Assembly (NCBI RefSeq): GCF_003324485.1
Contig: NZ_QODK01000001.1
Span: 434,001 to 498,000, forward strand
DNA length: 64,000 nt
Reading direction: 5' to 3'
From: Cohaesibacter intestini
GTDB taxonomy: Bacteria; Pseudomonadota; Alphaproteobacteria; Rhizobiales; Cohaesibacteraceae
Numbering within the stretch: position 1 is the stretch's first letter; every line of letters begins with the position of its first letter. The notes below the pieces were generated by a model. It saw nothing but the letters and a program-made list of their open reading frames with translations, made no database searches and was not told the DNA's origin. Shown here one piece after another: positions 8,360-17,782 of this stretch. Made by a program: the position numbers and the translations under genes.

Positions 8360-10291
8360 TCAGACGGACCAATCATAGATCTCGGTCTTGCCGAGATAGT
8401 CGACAATGGCGTCGGCGGCCTCATCGGCGCTCATGTCGGCTGTGTTGACATGGATGTCCGGATTGAGCGGCGCTTCATATGGCGCATCGATGCCGGTAAA
8501 GTTCGGGATTTCGCCTGCCCGCGCCTTGGCATAGAGCCCCTTGACGTCGCGTGTCTCACAGACTTCCAGCGGGGTGTCGACATGGATCTCGACAAATTCC
8601 CCTTCGCCCAGCATATCGCGGACCACATCGCGCTCGGATTTGAAGGGCGAGATGAAGGCGGTCAGCACGATCAGGCCCGCATCGACCATCAGCTTGGAGA
8701 CTTCGCCAATGCGGCGGATATTTTCCACCCTGTCGGCATCGGTGAAGCCGAGATCTCTATTCAGACCATGGCGGACATTGTCGCCATCGAGCAAATAGGT
8801 GTGGCGGCCATCTCGATGCAGCTTCTGTTCCACCAGATTGGCAATGGTCGATTTGCCCGAGCCGGAAAGGCCGGTGAACCACAGCACTTTCGGGGTCTGA
8901 TGTTTGAGCGCGGCGCGGGAGCCTTTATCGACATCCACCGCCTGCCAATGGATGTTGTCTGCCCGACGCAGACCCTGCCAGACGAGGCCTGCTGCGACCG
9001 TCTGGTTGGAATAGCGGTCGATCAGGATGAAGGAGCCTGTCTGGCGGTTCTCTTCATAGGCATCCATGGCCAGCGGCTGGGAGAAGGCAATGTTGCAGAA
9101 GCCGATTTCATTCAGCTCCAGCGTCTTGCCCGCATCCTTGCGTGAGGCGTCGTTGACGTCGATCTTGTGGTTGAGGGCGGTGATGGTGGCCTGCACCTGC
9201 TGGCTGCCAAGCTTGATAATATAGGGCCTGCCAACAAACAAATGAGCGGAATCCATCCAGATGAGATGGGCAGAAATCTGATCGGTCACCAATGGGCGGT
9301 GTTGCGCAGGGGCCAGCAGATCGCCGCGGGAAATGTCGATTTCGTCTTCCAGCGTGATGGTGACCGCTTCGCCGGCCTCGGCATCGGGCAGCTCGCCATC
9401 CATGGTCACAATCGAGGCGACCTTGGAGGATTGACCGGATTTGGCGACCACGACTTCATCGCCTACCTTGACGATACCTGAGGCAACCGTTCCGGAAAAG
9501 CCACGGAAATTGAGGTTCGGGCGGTTGACCCACTGGACGGGAAAGCGGAACGGCAAGGCGCGGTCGGCGCTTTCGGTGTCGATCTCTTCAAGATAGCCAA
9601 GCAGGGTCGGGCCTTCATACCAAGGCATATTCTCGCTTTTGGCGACCACATTGTCACCATAGCGAGCCGAGATCGGCACGGCGGTGATGGTGTCAAACTC
9701 GAAGCTCTGGGCAAAGGTCTGATAGTCGGCGAGGATCTTGTCGAAGACCTCTTGGCTATAGTCCATCAGATCCATCTTGTTGACCGCCAGCACCACATGG
9801 CGCACGCCGATCAGGGCATTGATGAAGCTATGGCGACGGGTCTGGGTCAGGATGCCTTTGCGGGCATCGATCAAAATGACGGCCAGATCGCTGTTGGACG
9901 CGCCGGTCGCCATGTTGCGGGTATATTGCTCGTGACCGGGTGTGTCGGCGACGATGAATTTGCGCTTGTCGGTCGCAAAGAAACGATAGGCAACATCAAT
10001 GGTGATGCCCTGTTCCTGCTCGGCCTGCAAACCATCGAGCAGCAAGGCCAGATCGACGTCATCGCCGGTGGTGCCATGCTTTTTGCTGACTGCTTCGAGC
10101 GCCGTCATCTGGTCTTCGAAAATGGTCTTTGAATCATAGAGCAGCCGACCAATCAGGGTCGATTTGCCATCATCAACGGAGCCACAGGTCAGGAAGCGCA
10201 GGATGTCGCGGCTGTCCTGCTGGGCGATCTGGTCGATTTGCACGGGGGTTGCGGTTTCAACGGTCTTTTGTGTCACAGGAGCAATGGTCAT
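8360..10291 (-). CDS. cysNC: Bifunctional sulfate adenylyltransferase GTPase subunit / APS kinase (CysNC)
   Basis: This 643-residue fusion performs two steps of sulfate activation. The N-terminal CysN part is the GTPase that drives ATP sulfurylase. It shows the P-loop [17 protein letters not shown], the switch motif [12 protein letters not shown] and the guanine motif NKMDL, followed by EF-Tu-like beta barrels. From about residue 465 the CysC part has its own P-loop [13 protein letters not shown] and phosphorylates APS to PAPS. The same fusion is called NodQ in rhizobia. It follows cysD with a one-base stop/start overlap (TGATG at 10291), so translation is coupled and a CysD-CysN complex is expected. 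PAPS could serve cysteine synthesis or sulfation of cell-surface polysaccharides. Confidence 0.97.
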   Translation of the reverse strand: MTIAPVTQKTVETATPVQIDQIAQQDSRDILRFLTCGSVDDGKSTLIGRLLYDSKTIFEDQMTALEAVSKKHGTTGDDVDLALLLDGLQAEQEQGITIDVAYRFFATDKRKFIVADTPGHEQYTRNMATGASNSDLAVILIDARKGILTQTRRHSFINALIGVRHVVLAVNKMDLMDYSQEVFDKILADYQTFAQSFEFDTITAVPISARYGDNVVAKSENMPWYEGPTLLGYLEEIDTESADRALPFRFPVQWVNRPNLNFRGFSGTVASGIVKVGDEVVVAKSGQSSKVASIVTMDGELPDAEAGEAVTITLEDEIDISRGDLLAPAQHRPLVTDQISAHLIWMDSAHLFVGRPYIIKLGSQQVQATITALNHKIDVNDASRKDAGKTLELNEIGFCNIAFSQPLAMDAYEENRQTGSFILIDRYSNQTVAAGLVWQGLRRADNIHWQAVDVDKGSRAALKHQTPKVLWFTGLSGSGKSTIANLVEQKLHRDGRHTYLLDGDNVRHGLNRDLGFTDADRVENIRRIGEVSKLMVDAGLIVLTAFISPFKSERDVVRDMLGEGEFVEIHVDTPLEVCETRDVKGLYAKARAGEIPNFTGIDAPYEAPLNPDIHVNTADMSADEAADAIVDYLGKTEIYDWSV

Positions 10292-11214
10292 CAGAAATAT
10301 CCTTCCCGCTTTTTCTTCTCCATCGAGGCGGTGTCGTCATGGTCGATCATTCGCCCTTCCCGCTCGGACGTGCGGGCCACAAGCATCTCTTCGAAAATGG
10401 CTTCAAGACTATCGGCTCCGCTCTCAACGGCACCGGTCAGAGGGTAACAGCCTAAGGTGCGGAAGCGGACAATACGTTCCTCGGGCACTTCACCGGGCTG
10501 GAGTGGCAGGCGCTCGTCATCGACCATGATCCAGGTGCCATCGCGTTTGACGACAGGGCGTTTCTTGGCAAAGTAGAGCGGCACGATAGGGATATTTTCC
10601 AGCATGATATATTGCCAGATATCCTGCTCGGTCCAGTTGGAAAGCGGAAAGACACGAATGCTCTCACCCGGTTTGATGCGGGTGTTGAAGAGCTGCCACA
10701 GCTCTGGCCGCTGGTTTTTCGGATCCCATGCATGATTTTCATTGCGGAAGGAGAAAATACGCTCCTTGGCGCGGGACTTTTCCTCGTCGCGGCGCGCGCC
10801 ACCAAAGGCGGCGTCGAATTTATGCTCTGTCAAAGCCGCCTTCAGAGCGTCGGTTTTCATCACCTGGGTGTAGAGCGATGAGCCATGATCAAACGGGTTG
10901 ATATTGTCCGCGACCCCTTGCTGATTGGTATGAACAATCAGATCGAGATCATAATCACGAACCATCTGGTCGCGAAAGGCAATCATCTCGCGAAACTTGA
11001 AGGTCGTGTCGACATGCATCAAGGGAAAAGGCAGGCGCGAGGGATAAAAAGCCTTCCTTGCCAGATGCAGCATCACGGCGCTGTCCTTGCCGATGGAATA
11101 GAGCATCACCGGGTTTTTGAACTCGGCAGCCACCTCACGCATGATATGGATGCTTTCATGTTCAAGGCGTTTGAGGTGCGAAATGCGGCGTTCCTGAGCC
11201 GGATCAGACATCAT
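10291..11214 (-). CDS. cysD: Sulfate adenylyltransferase subunit CysD
   Basis: The catalytic subunit of ATP sulfurylase makes adenosine 5'-phosphosulfate from ATP and sulfate. It is about 307 residues, matching E. coli CysD. The PP-loop nucleotide-binding motif [14 protein letters not shown] lies near residue 50. Later family segments are [32 protein letters not shown] and the C-terminal [13 protein letters not shown]. Three methionines lie close together at the start. I favour the ATG at 11214 (or 11211) because AAGGA lies about five bases before it; the ORF extension to 11388 has no family similarity. It is the first gene of cysD-cysNC. Confidence 0.96.
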   Translation of the reverse strand: MMSDPAQERRISHLKRLEHESIHIMREVAAEFKNPVMLYSIGKDSAVMLHLARKAFYPSRLPFPLMHVDTTFKFREMIAFRDQMVRDYDLDLIVHTNQQGVADNINPFDHGSSLYTQVMKTDALKAALTEHKFDAAFGGARRDEEKSRAKERIFSFRNENHAWDPKNQRPELWQLFNTRIKPGESIRVFPLSNWTEQDIWQYIMLENIPIVPLYFAKKRPVVKRDGTWIMVDDERLPLQPGEVPEERIVRFRTLGCYPLTGAVESGADSLEAIFEEMLVARTSEREGRMIDHDDTASMEKKKREGYF

Positions 11215-11478
11215 GGTCATCCTTCGGGGTCCTGTCTGGTCACAAGCATCGCCTTCTGTTTGGAAACTGCGAAGGCAAGACTTGGCGTTCATGAATGCAG
11301 GTCTGACAGCGGCCTTGGCCCTACCGTTTGACCTGGATTTCGAATAAGCGTCATCTTTCGTGCTCCAGTCGGTGTGACTTGGGAGCACGTCTGGACCACA
11401 CTGTGGTGGTTTGCGGATCAGACATATCCAGCTTCGGGCCGGTTTGGTCTGATCAGTGTGTGAGTGGCGACTGCTGCC

Positions 11479-12480
11479 TCAGGCCCGGTTGTGGCCCTTT
11501 TCGAGAAGTCCGCGCTCCCAATCGAGCGCAGTCCTGACGATCAGATCGAGATCATCATATTGCGGCTGCCAGTTGGTGATGCCCCGCAAGCGCGTGGAAT
11601 CGGCCACCAGGTTGGCCGGGTCGCCGTCCCGTCTTGCGACGATATCGGCGGAGAAATTGTTATCAGACACGCGACGAACGGCATCGACCACTTCCAGAAC
11701 GGAATAGCCCTTGCCATAACCGCAATTGGCGACGAACGGTTCGTGCCCGTCCAGCAGCGCTTCAAGCGCCAGTGCATGGGCGGCCACCAAATCCGAGACA
11801 TGGATATAGTCACGGATGCAGGTGCCATCAGGCGTCGGATAGTCATCGCCAAAGATGGCGAGCTTGTCGCGCTGCCCAAGCGCCACCTGATTGGCGACCT
11901 TGATCAAGTGGGTTGCCACCGGAGACGATTGGCCGGTGCGACCTTTCGGATCAGCGCCTGCAACATTGAAATAGCGCAGGGCAGCATATTTCAGGCCATA
12001 AGCCACTGCGCTGTCACGCAGCATATATTCGGTCATCAGCTTGGAGGTGCCATAGGGCGAAATCGGCTCGAGCTGGAGATCTTCGCTCAGGGCTCCCTCG
12101 ACACCTTCAGGGTTGCCATAAACGGCGGCCGTGGAGGAGAAAATGAAGGCCTTGACGCCTGCCTTCACTGCATTCTCGATCAGCGAACGGGACTTGACGG
12201 TGTTGTTGAGATAATAACCGAGCGGGTCGGTGACAGAATCCGGCACAACGATGGAACCGGCAAAATGAATGACCGCGTCGACCTTGTGCTCGGCCATCAC
12301 ATCGGCAACCAGTGCACTGTCGCCAATATCGCCTTCTATGACAGGCACTGAATCGGGCACCAGCCACTGGAAGCCAGTGGACAGATTGTCGATGACCACG
12401 ACATCCTTGCCGGCATCAAACAAGTTCCAAACCATGTGGCTGCCGATATAACCGCAGCCTCCCGTCACCAAAATGCTCAT
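11479..12480 (-). CDS. galE: UDP-glucose 4-epimerase GalE
   Basis: Interconverts UDP-glucose and UDP-galactose with tightly bound NAD, supplying galactose for surface polysaccharides. It is 333 residues from the ATG at 12480. The NAD loop is in MSILVTGGCGYIGSHMV. FSSTAAVYGNPEG and the catalytic tyrosine in PISPYGTSKLMTEYML follow, and the C-terminal half has GTCIRDYIHVSDLVAAH, all characteristic of GalE. The ORF can be read further upstream to 12762 but those residues are outside the family. It lies upstream of cysD on the same strand with 264 bases between, and the pair may serve a sulfated or galactose-containing polysaccharide; that link is inference. Confidence 0.95.
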   Translation of the reverse strand: MSILVTGGCGYIGSHMVWNLFDAGKDVVVIDNLSTGFQWLVPDSVPVIEGDIGDSALVADVMAEHKVDAVIHFAGSIVVPDSVTDPLGYYLNNTVKSRSLIENAVKAGVKAFIFSSTAAVYGNPEGVEGALSEDLQLEPISPYGTSKLMTEYMLRDSAVAYGLKYAALRYFNVAGADPKGRTGQSSPVATHLIKVANQVALGQRDKLAIFGDDYPTPDGTCIRDYIHVSDLVAAHALALEALLDGHEPFVANCGYGKGYSVLEVVDAVRRVSDNNFSADIVARRDGDPANLVADSTRLRGITNWQPQYDDLDLIVRTALDWERGLLEKGHNRA

Positions 12481-13036
12481 CCTGTCCCCAACCTGTTTTG
12501 CCAACGCTTCCCGGCCAGATTTGCGTTGCTCTGGGTTGCTGCCAATCTTGCCCCCGAAAAACGAAATCATGCTCATTATTTGCGGCTTTCGACGAAAGAC
12601 TGCAACCCCAAACTGGCGTTGAGAAAGCAAATAAGACCCAGTTTCGAATGTATGCAGTTTTTGGAACGCGCGAGTTCCAACAATCGGCACAATATTGAAA
12701 GCAAATTTCCTACCGCCTTGCCACGACTCACCATTTTTCCTGCTTTCATCCCCAGCCAGCACCCCATGATCGCCTGCCTTTTGCCTCCAGCCGGTCTGCA
12801 GGCGGGCGCCAGCAAACTCCGTATTCCGCTTTTGTTCCCGAGATTTGGGCTATAGTGTCACACTTGCGTTTTTCAACGCGGGATAGGTGCCGGAATGGCA
12901 GGGGTTAACTTGATTCCAGCCGAGCGCTCTGATACAGCGAAAAGGGACTTTTATGAGCCGTTGTCGAAAATGATTGGAATTAACGAATTCGTTTCTGGTC
13001 TTTTTTCGAAGGCAAATTGATTTTTCGGGTGCTTGT
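12481..13036. other. Intergenic region between divergent galE and the double-barrel OMP gene
   Basis: These 556 bases separate the galE start (minus) from the outer-membrane protein start (plus), so they must hold both promoters. I see no supported gene. The clearest element is the inverted repeat at 12661-12680, reported separately. No clear sigma-70 pair can be named with confidence. Confidence 0.6.
12661..12680. promoter_or_regulatory. Perfect inverted repeat, candidate operator
   Basis: TTGGAAC and GTTCCAA form perfect seven-base arms around a GCGCGA centre. It lies about 180 bases upstream of galE and 375 upstream of the OMP start, in non-coding DNA. No T-run follows, so an operator is more likely than a terminator. 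Confidence 0.4.
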
Positions 13037-14326
13037 ATGACAATGAATAAAGACCGGACCATTGCGCGATGCGCGCGTGCAGCGCTGCTCGCCTCTACTG
13101 TTTCCATCCTTGGTCTTGCGGCACCGGCCAATTCTGCCGATATGGGACAGGTTTTCGGCACCAAGTCGGCCTATGACTGGAGCGGCCTCTATATGGGCGT
13201 TCAGTTCGGCATGGGCACCGGTAAGGTCAATTCATCGGATGGCACCAACAAGGTTTCCGAACGCTTCTCTCAGGGCGACAATACGACGGGTGGCGTGCTG
13301 GTGGGCTGGAACTATCAGACCGGCAACATTGTCTATGGTCTGGAAGGCGGCCTGTCGATCAACGAAATCAAGGCCAATCATAACGGCAGCACCGTGGCCT
13401 ATCACAATAGTGACTATGTCTGGCATGCCGAAGCCCGCGGTAAGGTCGGCTATTCGCTCGGTCGTTTCCTGCCTTATGTTCATGCCGGGGTTCTGGCTGG
13501 TGAATTCTACCAGCAGAGCGCACCGGGTGCGACCAGCCCTTCCGCCAAGATGAAAACCGTTTACGGCTACACCGCCGGTGCCGGTATCGATGTTCGCATT
13601 GGCCCGAAAATCTCGCTGCGCTCCGAATATGTCTATCAGAATTATGGCAAGCAGAATTATTACCTTGCCAGCGTGCCAACCACGCTGAAGTCGGACTTCG
13701 ACGTGCATATCGCACGCGCGGCTTTGCTGTATCATTTCGGCAATCCGATCACCCAGTCCGATGAGCCGACCAGCAATGCCCTGTTGTTTGCCGGACCGTC
13801 CTTCGGTGTCAATGTCGCCACTTCGACCGGGGATGTGAAACTGGGGGGCTACAGCTCAGGCAGCTTCAGCCTCGACACCATTTCGGCCGGGGCAACGGTT
13901 GGCTATCTCTATCCGATCAACGATTTCCGCGTTGGTGCGGAAGCCGAACTGGCGATGCATAGCGGCTCCGAAAGCACCAATCCGGGCGGCCCGCTGACCA
14001 GCCTGAAATATCGCCTGATGTGGCATGCGGCCGTGCGCGGCAAGGTTGGTTATGTGTTTGAGAATTACATGCCTTATGTGATGGCCGGTGCCAATCTGGG
14101 CCAGTTCACCACCAGTTCGCAGCCCAACAACAACACCAACCTTGACCCTTACAAAAATGGCTACAGCGTCGGGGCCGGTTTCGAATATGCGATCAGCGAT
14201 CATCTGAGCGCCGATGTGGCCTATAGCTACAACACCTATAAAAAGACCGGTGTTGATACCAGCGGCAGCGTGACCAAGGTCGGCCATGATTTCCATCAGG
14301 TCCGGTTCGGCCTGACGGTTCGCTAA
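13037..14326 (+). CDS. Outer-membrane beta-barrel protein with two tandem barrel units
   Basis: A 429-residue secreted protein, predicted for the outer membrane. From the ATG at 13037 there is a signal peptide (basic start, then ALLASTVSILGLAAPANSA, cleavage near residue 35). Two units similar to the OMP beta-brl/Omp25-Omp31 family follow. The first runs from about DWSGLYMGVQFGMGTG to HIARAALLYHFGNP. The second runs from LLFAGPSFGVNVATSTG to the C-terminal VRFGLTVR, which ends in a positively charged rather than aromatic residue. Matching blocks in the two halves are ARGKVGYSLGRFLPYVHAG and VRGKVGYVFENYMPYVMAG, showing an internal duplication. Usual members have a single unit of about 200 residues. 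The ligand is unknown. A terminator follows at 14352. Confidence 0.85.
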   Translation: MTMNKDRTIARCARAALLASTVSILGLAAPANSADMGQVFGTKSAYDWSGLYMGVQFGMGTGKVNSSDGTNKVSERFSQGDNTTGGVLVGWNYQTGNIVYGLEGGLSINEIKANHNGSTVAYHNSDYVWHAEARGKVGYSLGRFLPYVHAGVLAGEFYQQSAPGATSPSAKMKTVYGYTAGAGIDVRIGPKISLRSEYVYQNYGKQNYYLASVPTTLKSDFDVHIARAALLYHFGNPITQSDEPTSNALLFAGPSFGVNVATSTGDVKLGGYSSGSFSLDTISAGATVGYLYPINDFRVGAEAELAMHSGSESTNPGGPLTSLKYRLMWHAAVRGKVGYVFENYMPYVMAGANLGQFTTSSQPNNNTNLDPYKNGYSVGAGFEYAISDHLSADVAYSYNTYKKTGVDTSGSVTKVGHDFHQVRFGLTVR

Positions 14327-14351
14327 CGACTGTTTCCAGCAATCGAATTTG

Positions 14352-14379
14352 AAAAGGCGTGCTTCGGGCACGCCTTTTT
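14352..14379 (+). terminator. Terminator of the OMP gene
   Basis: AAAAGGCGTGC, loop TTCGG, then GCACGCCTTTTT directly follow the gene by 25 bases. The A-run on the left would let it work on the other strand too. Confidence 0.9.
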
Positions 14380-14395
14380 CATTTGTCGGGCATGA

Positions 14396-14428
14396 CAAAG
14401 CCGGCCCTGATCTCAGGACCGGCTTTGA
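14396..14428 (-). terminator. Terminator of the pta-ackA operon
   Basis: AAAGCCGGCCCTG and CAGGACCGGCTTT form a 13-base stem with one mismatch, located about 20 bases past the ackA stop on the minus strand. Confidence 0.8.
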
Positions 14429-14449
14429 TAATTTTCATGCGGCTTGGGA

Positions 14450-15658
14450 TCAGACCGACAGCGCATTCAGCGTGTGGCGGGCGATCATGATCTCTTCATC
14501 GGTCGGGATGATATAGACCGGCAGAGATCCATCTTCGGAGATCTGGGATGCGTTGGCATCATTGCGAGCGGGGTCGATGCGAATGCCGATCCAATTGAGA
14601 TAGTCGCCGATCTTCTTGCGGATGATCGGGCCATGTTCGCCAATGCCTGCGGTGAAGACCAAAGCATCCAGACCGCCGGTGGATACGGCCAGAGAGACAA
14701 TCTGCTTGGCAACCCGACTGCAGAAGTAATCGACCGCCAGCTGAGCGCGGGGGTCGGGATTGTCCTGAAGGTCACGCATGTCATTGGAGATTTCAGAAAT
14801 GCCGAGTAGACCGGACTCCCGGTAGAGCAGCTTTTCAAGATCTTCCGCATCCATGTCATGTTCCCGCATCAAATGGATCAAGATGCCCGGATCAATGCTG
14901 CCCGGCCGGGTGCCCATTGGCACACCTTCCAAAGCGGAGAAGCCCATAGAAGTCTCGATGCTTTTGCCGTCCTCAAGCACGGACAGGCTGGCACCATTGC
15001 CCAGATGGGCAACGACGACGCGCCCCTTGGCCAGGTCTGGCATTTCCTGCTTGAGATAATGCGCGATATATTCGTAAGACAGGCCGTGGAAGCCGTAGCT
15101 GCGGATGCCCTGATCGGTGAGACGCTTTGGCAGGGCATAGATCGAGCAGAGGTCGGACTGGCCCTGATGGAAGGCTGTGTCGAAACAGGCGACCTGTGGC
15201 AGGTCCGGACGGGTCTTGGCGAGCGCTTCAATGGCAGCCACATTCTGCGGCTGATGCAAGGGGGCAAGCGGGCTGAAGCTTTCCAGCTGCTTGAGGATCT
15301 CAGGCGTCACCACCACTGGCTTGTCATAGACTTCACCACCATGAACCACCCGATGACCGGCAGCGATCAGAGGCAGATCAGCTGGCAGACTGGTTTCGAT
15401 CCATGTCAGCAGATGTGGCAGGATGGATGGAACAGTGCCTTCGTCCTTGGTGGCCCAGCTTTCGTCGGCCAGTTTCTCGCCTGCCTCGCTTTTGGCTTTC
15501 AAATGGGCATCCGTGCCGATGCCGGTCAACTGGCCTGCAAAGAGTGGGACAACCCCTTCCGCGCCGTCTGCGTCGAGCTGAAAAATGGAAAATTTCACAC
15601 TGGAGGAGCCGCTGTTCAGGACGAGCAGCGCTCCCTTCTTGATGTCGGATTGTGTCAT
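14450..15658 (-). CDS. ackA: Acetate kinase
   Basis: Interconverts acetyl phosphate and ADP with acetate and ATP in the cytoplasm, the second step of the Pta-AckA route. It is 402 residues, standard length. The ASKHA-fold signatures are LVLNSGSSSVKFSIF near residue 12, SYGFHGLSYEYIAHYL, the phosphate motif VVAHLGNGASL, and GVPMGTRPGSIDPGIL. The adenine-side motif is ALVFTAGIGEHGPIIR. Propionate or butyrate kinase activity cannot be excluded. It lies 24 bases downstream of the MaoC-phosphotransacetylase gene and is followed by a terminator, so the two form an operon with the kinase last. Confidence 0.95.
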   Translation of the reverse strand: MTQSDIKKGALLVLNSGSSSVKFSIFQLDADGAEGVVPLFAGQLTGIGTDAHLKAKSEAGEKLADESWATKDEGTVPSILPHLLTWIETSLPADLPLIAAGHRVVHGGEVYDKPVVVTPEILKQLESFSPLAPLHQPQNVAAIEALAKTRPDLPQVACFDTAFHQGQSDLCSIYALPKRLTDQGIRSYGFHGLSYEYIAHYLKQEMPDLAKGRVVVAHLGNGASLSVLEDGKSIETSMGFSALEGVPMGTRPGSIDPGILIHLMREHDMDAEDLEKLLYRESGLLGISEISNDMRDLQDNPDPRAQLAVDYFCSRVAKQIVSLAVSTGGLDALVFTAGIGEHGPIIRKKIGDYLNWIGIRIDPARNDANASQISEDGSLPVYIIPTDEEIMIARHTLNALSV

Positions 15659-15682
15659 TCTGTCGATGCTTTCAATCGTCGC

Positions 15683-17104
15683 TTATTTGCGTTTTTCGCC
15701 TGCGGCCATCAGGACGGCCAATGCGCAAGAGGCAAGACGGGCAGGCAGGCTGTCGGCGCGAGAGGTCAGAATCACAGGCACGGAGGCCCCGACAATGATA
15801 CCAGCCGCGTCGGCGTGGGACAGGAAAGACAACTGTTTGACCAGCATGTTGGCCGAGGCCAATTCCGGTGCCAGCAGAATGTCGGCCTGACCGGCCACCT
15901 CGGAGATGATCCCCTTGGTGCGGGCAGCTTCTGCGGAGACCGCATTGTCAAAGGCCAGAGGACCATCCAGCAAACCACCGCGGATCTGACCGCGGTCGGC
16001 CATTTTGCAAAGCGAGGCCGCATCGACGGACGAGACGATGCGCGGATTGACCGTTTCAATCGCCGACAGGATGGCAACTTTTGGTGTTTCAACACCCAAC
16101 AACTGTGCCAGATCGATGGCATTCTGGATGATATGGACCTTGTCTTCCAGATTGGGTGAGATATTGACCACGGCATCCGAAATCAGCAAAGGCTTCGGAT
16201 AGCTCGGCACCGACATGACGAAAACATGGCTGATGCGCTTGGCCGTCCGCAGACCGACTTCGCGCTTGACCACCGCGGCCATCAGCTCGTCTGTATGCAG
16301 AGAGCCTTTCATCACCGCGCCGGCTTCGCCATTCTTGGCAAGTGCCACGCCTTTTGCGGCGGCATCCAGCTCATCGCGGGCATCGACCAGCCGGAAGTTG
16401 GAAATGTCGAGATTGTTGTCTTCGGCCACTTCGCGAATTTTGTCTTCCGGCCCAACCAGAATTGGGTCGATCAGGCCAAGCTGATAGCCAAGGCAGGCGC
16501 TTTCCAGCGCGACGCGACCGCAAGGATAAACCACCGAGGTTGGCAACGGATCGAGATCTGCGCATTTTTCGGTCAGCAGATCCAGCTGGTCATGGGCGAT
16601 GAATTGCAGTTCCGGCAAGGCATGGCCTTCCTGGCTGCGATGTTCACTTGGGGGAATGACGATCGCCTCGCCCTTGACCAGCAGCTTGCCGGTCTGGTCG
16701 ACACAGCTGCAGTCGAAGGAGACCAGCTTGGGACCGTTCTTGGAGGCTTTCTTGGATTCGATGGTGACCGTTGCTGTGACCGTGGAGCCGAGGGGGATCG
16801 GCGCAAGAAATTTCAGATTCTGTTTGTGGTAGATCGTTCCGGGGCCGGGGAGGCGCGTGCCCAGAAGACCGGAAAACAAAGAACCGGCCCACATGCCGTG
16901 ACCGACAGGCTGCGAGAAAATCGCACTTTCCGATCCTTCGGGGAAATGCAGTGGGTCCGTGTTACCGGACATGGTGGCAAACAGGTTGATATCGGTCAGG
17001 GTCAGTACGCGGGTAATACTGGCAGACTGGCCAATCTCCAGCTCGTCAAAGGTGAGGCTGGTCAGCTGGGTGATGGGCTGTTGCAGTTCGGAAAATGCGG
17101 TCAT
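15683..17104 (-). CDS. Bifunctional MaoC-type enoyl-CoA hydratase / phosphate acetyl(butyryl)transferase
   Basis: A 473-residue fusion. Residues about 1-140 are a hot-dog fold (R)-hydratase domain; the catalytic region reads MSGNTDPLHF. The rest is a phosphotransacylase domain with VYPCGRVALESA, LVGPEDKIREVAE, GVALAKNGEAGAVMKGSLHTDELM and the C-terminal LSHADAAGIIVGASVPVIL. The second domain transfers an acyl group between CoA and phosphate, feeding acetate kinase next door. The hydratase half suggests acyl chains longer than acetyl, for example crotonyl/3-hydroxybutyryl-CoA of the PHB cycle. Such fusions are known in alphaproteobacteria. I chose the ATG at 17104 because the ORF extension to 17149 lacks family similarity. 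Confidence 0.9.
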   Translation of the reverse strand: MTAFSELQQPITQLTSLTFDELEIGQSASITRVLTLTDINLFATMSGNTDPLHFPEGSESAIFSQPVGHGMWAGSLFSGLLGTRLPGPGTIYHKQNLKFLAPIPLGSTVTATVTIESKKASKNGPKLVSFDCSCVDQTGKLLVKGEAIVIPPSEHRSQEGHALPELQFIAHDQLDLLTEKCADLDPLPTSVVYPCGRVALESACLGYQLGLIDPILVGPEDKIREVAEDNNLDISNFRLVDARDELDAAAKGVALAKNGEAGAVMKGSLHTDELMAAVVKREVGLRTAKRISHVFVMSVPSYPKPLLISDAVVNISPNLEDKVHIIQNAIDLAQLLGVETPKVAILSAIETVNPRIVSSVDAASLCKMADRGQIRGGLLDGPLAFDNAVSAEAARTKGIISEVAGQADILLAPELASANMLVKQLSFLSHADAAGIIVGASVPVILTSRADSLPARLASCALAVLMAAGEKRK

Positions 17105-17701
17105 TTGTCTGTTTATCCCTAGATGGAAAATCTGGCCTTCATGTACCACCCGAGCTGAAAGGGAGTCTAGCAGGCGACCTATTCCAATCCTGCATCACAG
17201 CCACCCAAATGCCCTCGCGTGTTCTGTCGGGCCAATCCTTGCCTAGCCAGACTTATGGCTGGTTTCATTGACATTACTCAGAAATTAGCGATTATTTACA
17301 TCGCATGGCAGTTTTGCACCATTTGCATAGCCCAAAATGCGCACTTCTTGCACATCCCCTCATTCTGCCGCAATGATCTGCCAAAACAGCATAATAGCCC
17401 ACAACAAGGTCAGCTCTCCTGCACCATTCCGCGCGCTTGCAGCCGGAATCGTCCCGACCCACGTTTTGTGCGCTGCAAATTTGACGCAATTGCCACCTCT
17501 TTTTGTACCACCAAAGGCGAGCTTTCACCCTGCGACGACGAGTCGCTCTTGATAGTCGAGACCGATTGACGCCCCCCACCACACCCTTCCCCTCGGTCAG
17601 GAACACTGTCTCTTTGCCGGAAGGTCTACCGGGCGCATCAGACAGCAAAAAGGCAGCCTGCAACCACCGCCGCAGACCGCCTCATCCGTGATCTCTTTGC
17701 C
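17105..17701. other. Intergenic region upstream of pta-ackA
   Basis: About 600 bases between the starts of the pta-ackA operon and the 3' end of the MCP gene, both on the minus strand. The operon promoter should be in the left third. I see no gene with a ribosome site or recognisable product. The right end runs into the tandem repeats at 17702. Confidence 0.6.
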
Positions 17702-17782
17702 AGGATACCCGGCCGTTCATGACACCCGGTACTCAGGATACCCAGCGCTCATGATACCCGACGCTCATGATACCCGGCGCTC
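17702..17782. repeat. Five tandem 16-17-base repeats spanning the MCP stop codon
   Basis: On the plus strand the units are AGGATACCCGGCCGTTC, ATGACACCCGGTACTC, AGGATACCCAGCGCTC, ATGATACCCGACGCTC and ATGATACCCGGCGCTC. The rightmost unit encodes the last codons of the MCP gene, and its stop codon falls on the boundary between the last two units. The other copies lie downstream of the gene. Confidence 0.85.

Noticed and set aside
11215-11478. SAM or other sulfur riboswitch in front of cysD
   Set aside because: I could not find the conserved SAM-I or SAM-II aptamer motifs; only a short CCACACTGTGG palindrome is there.
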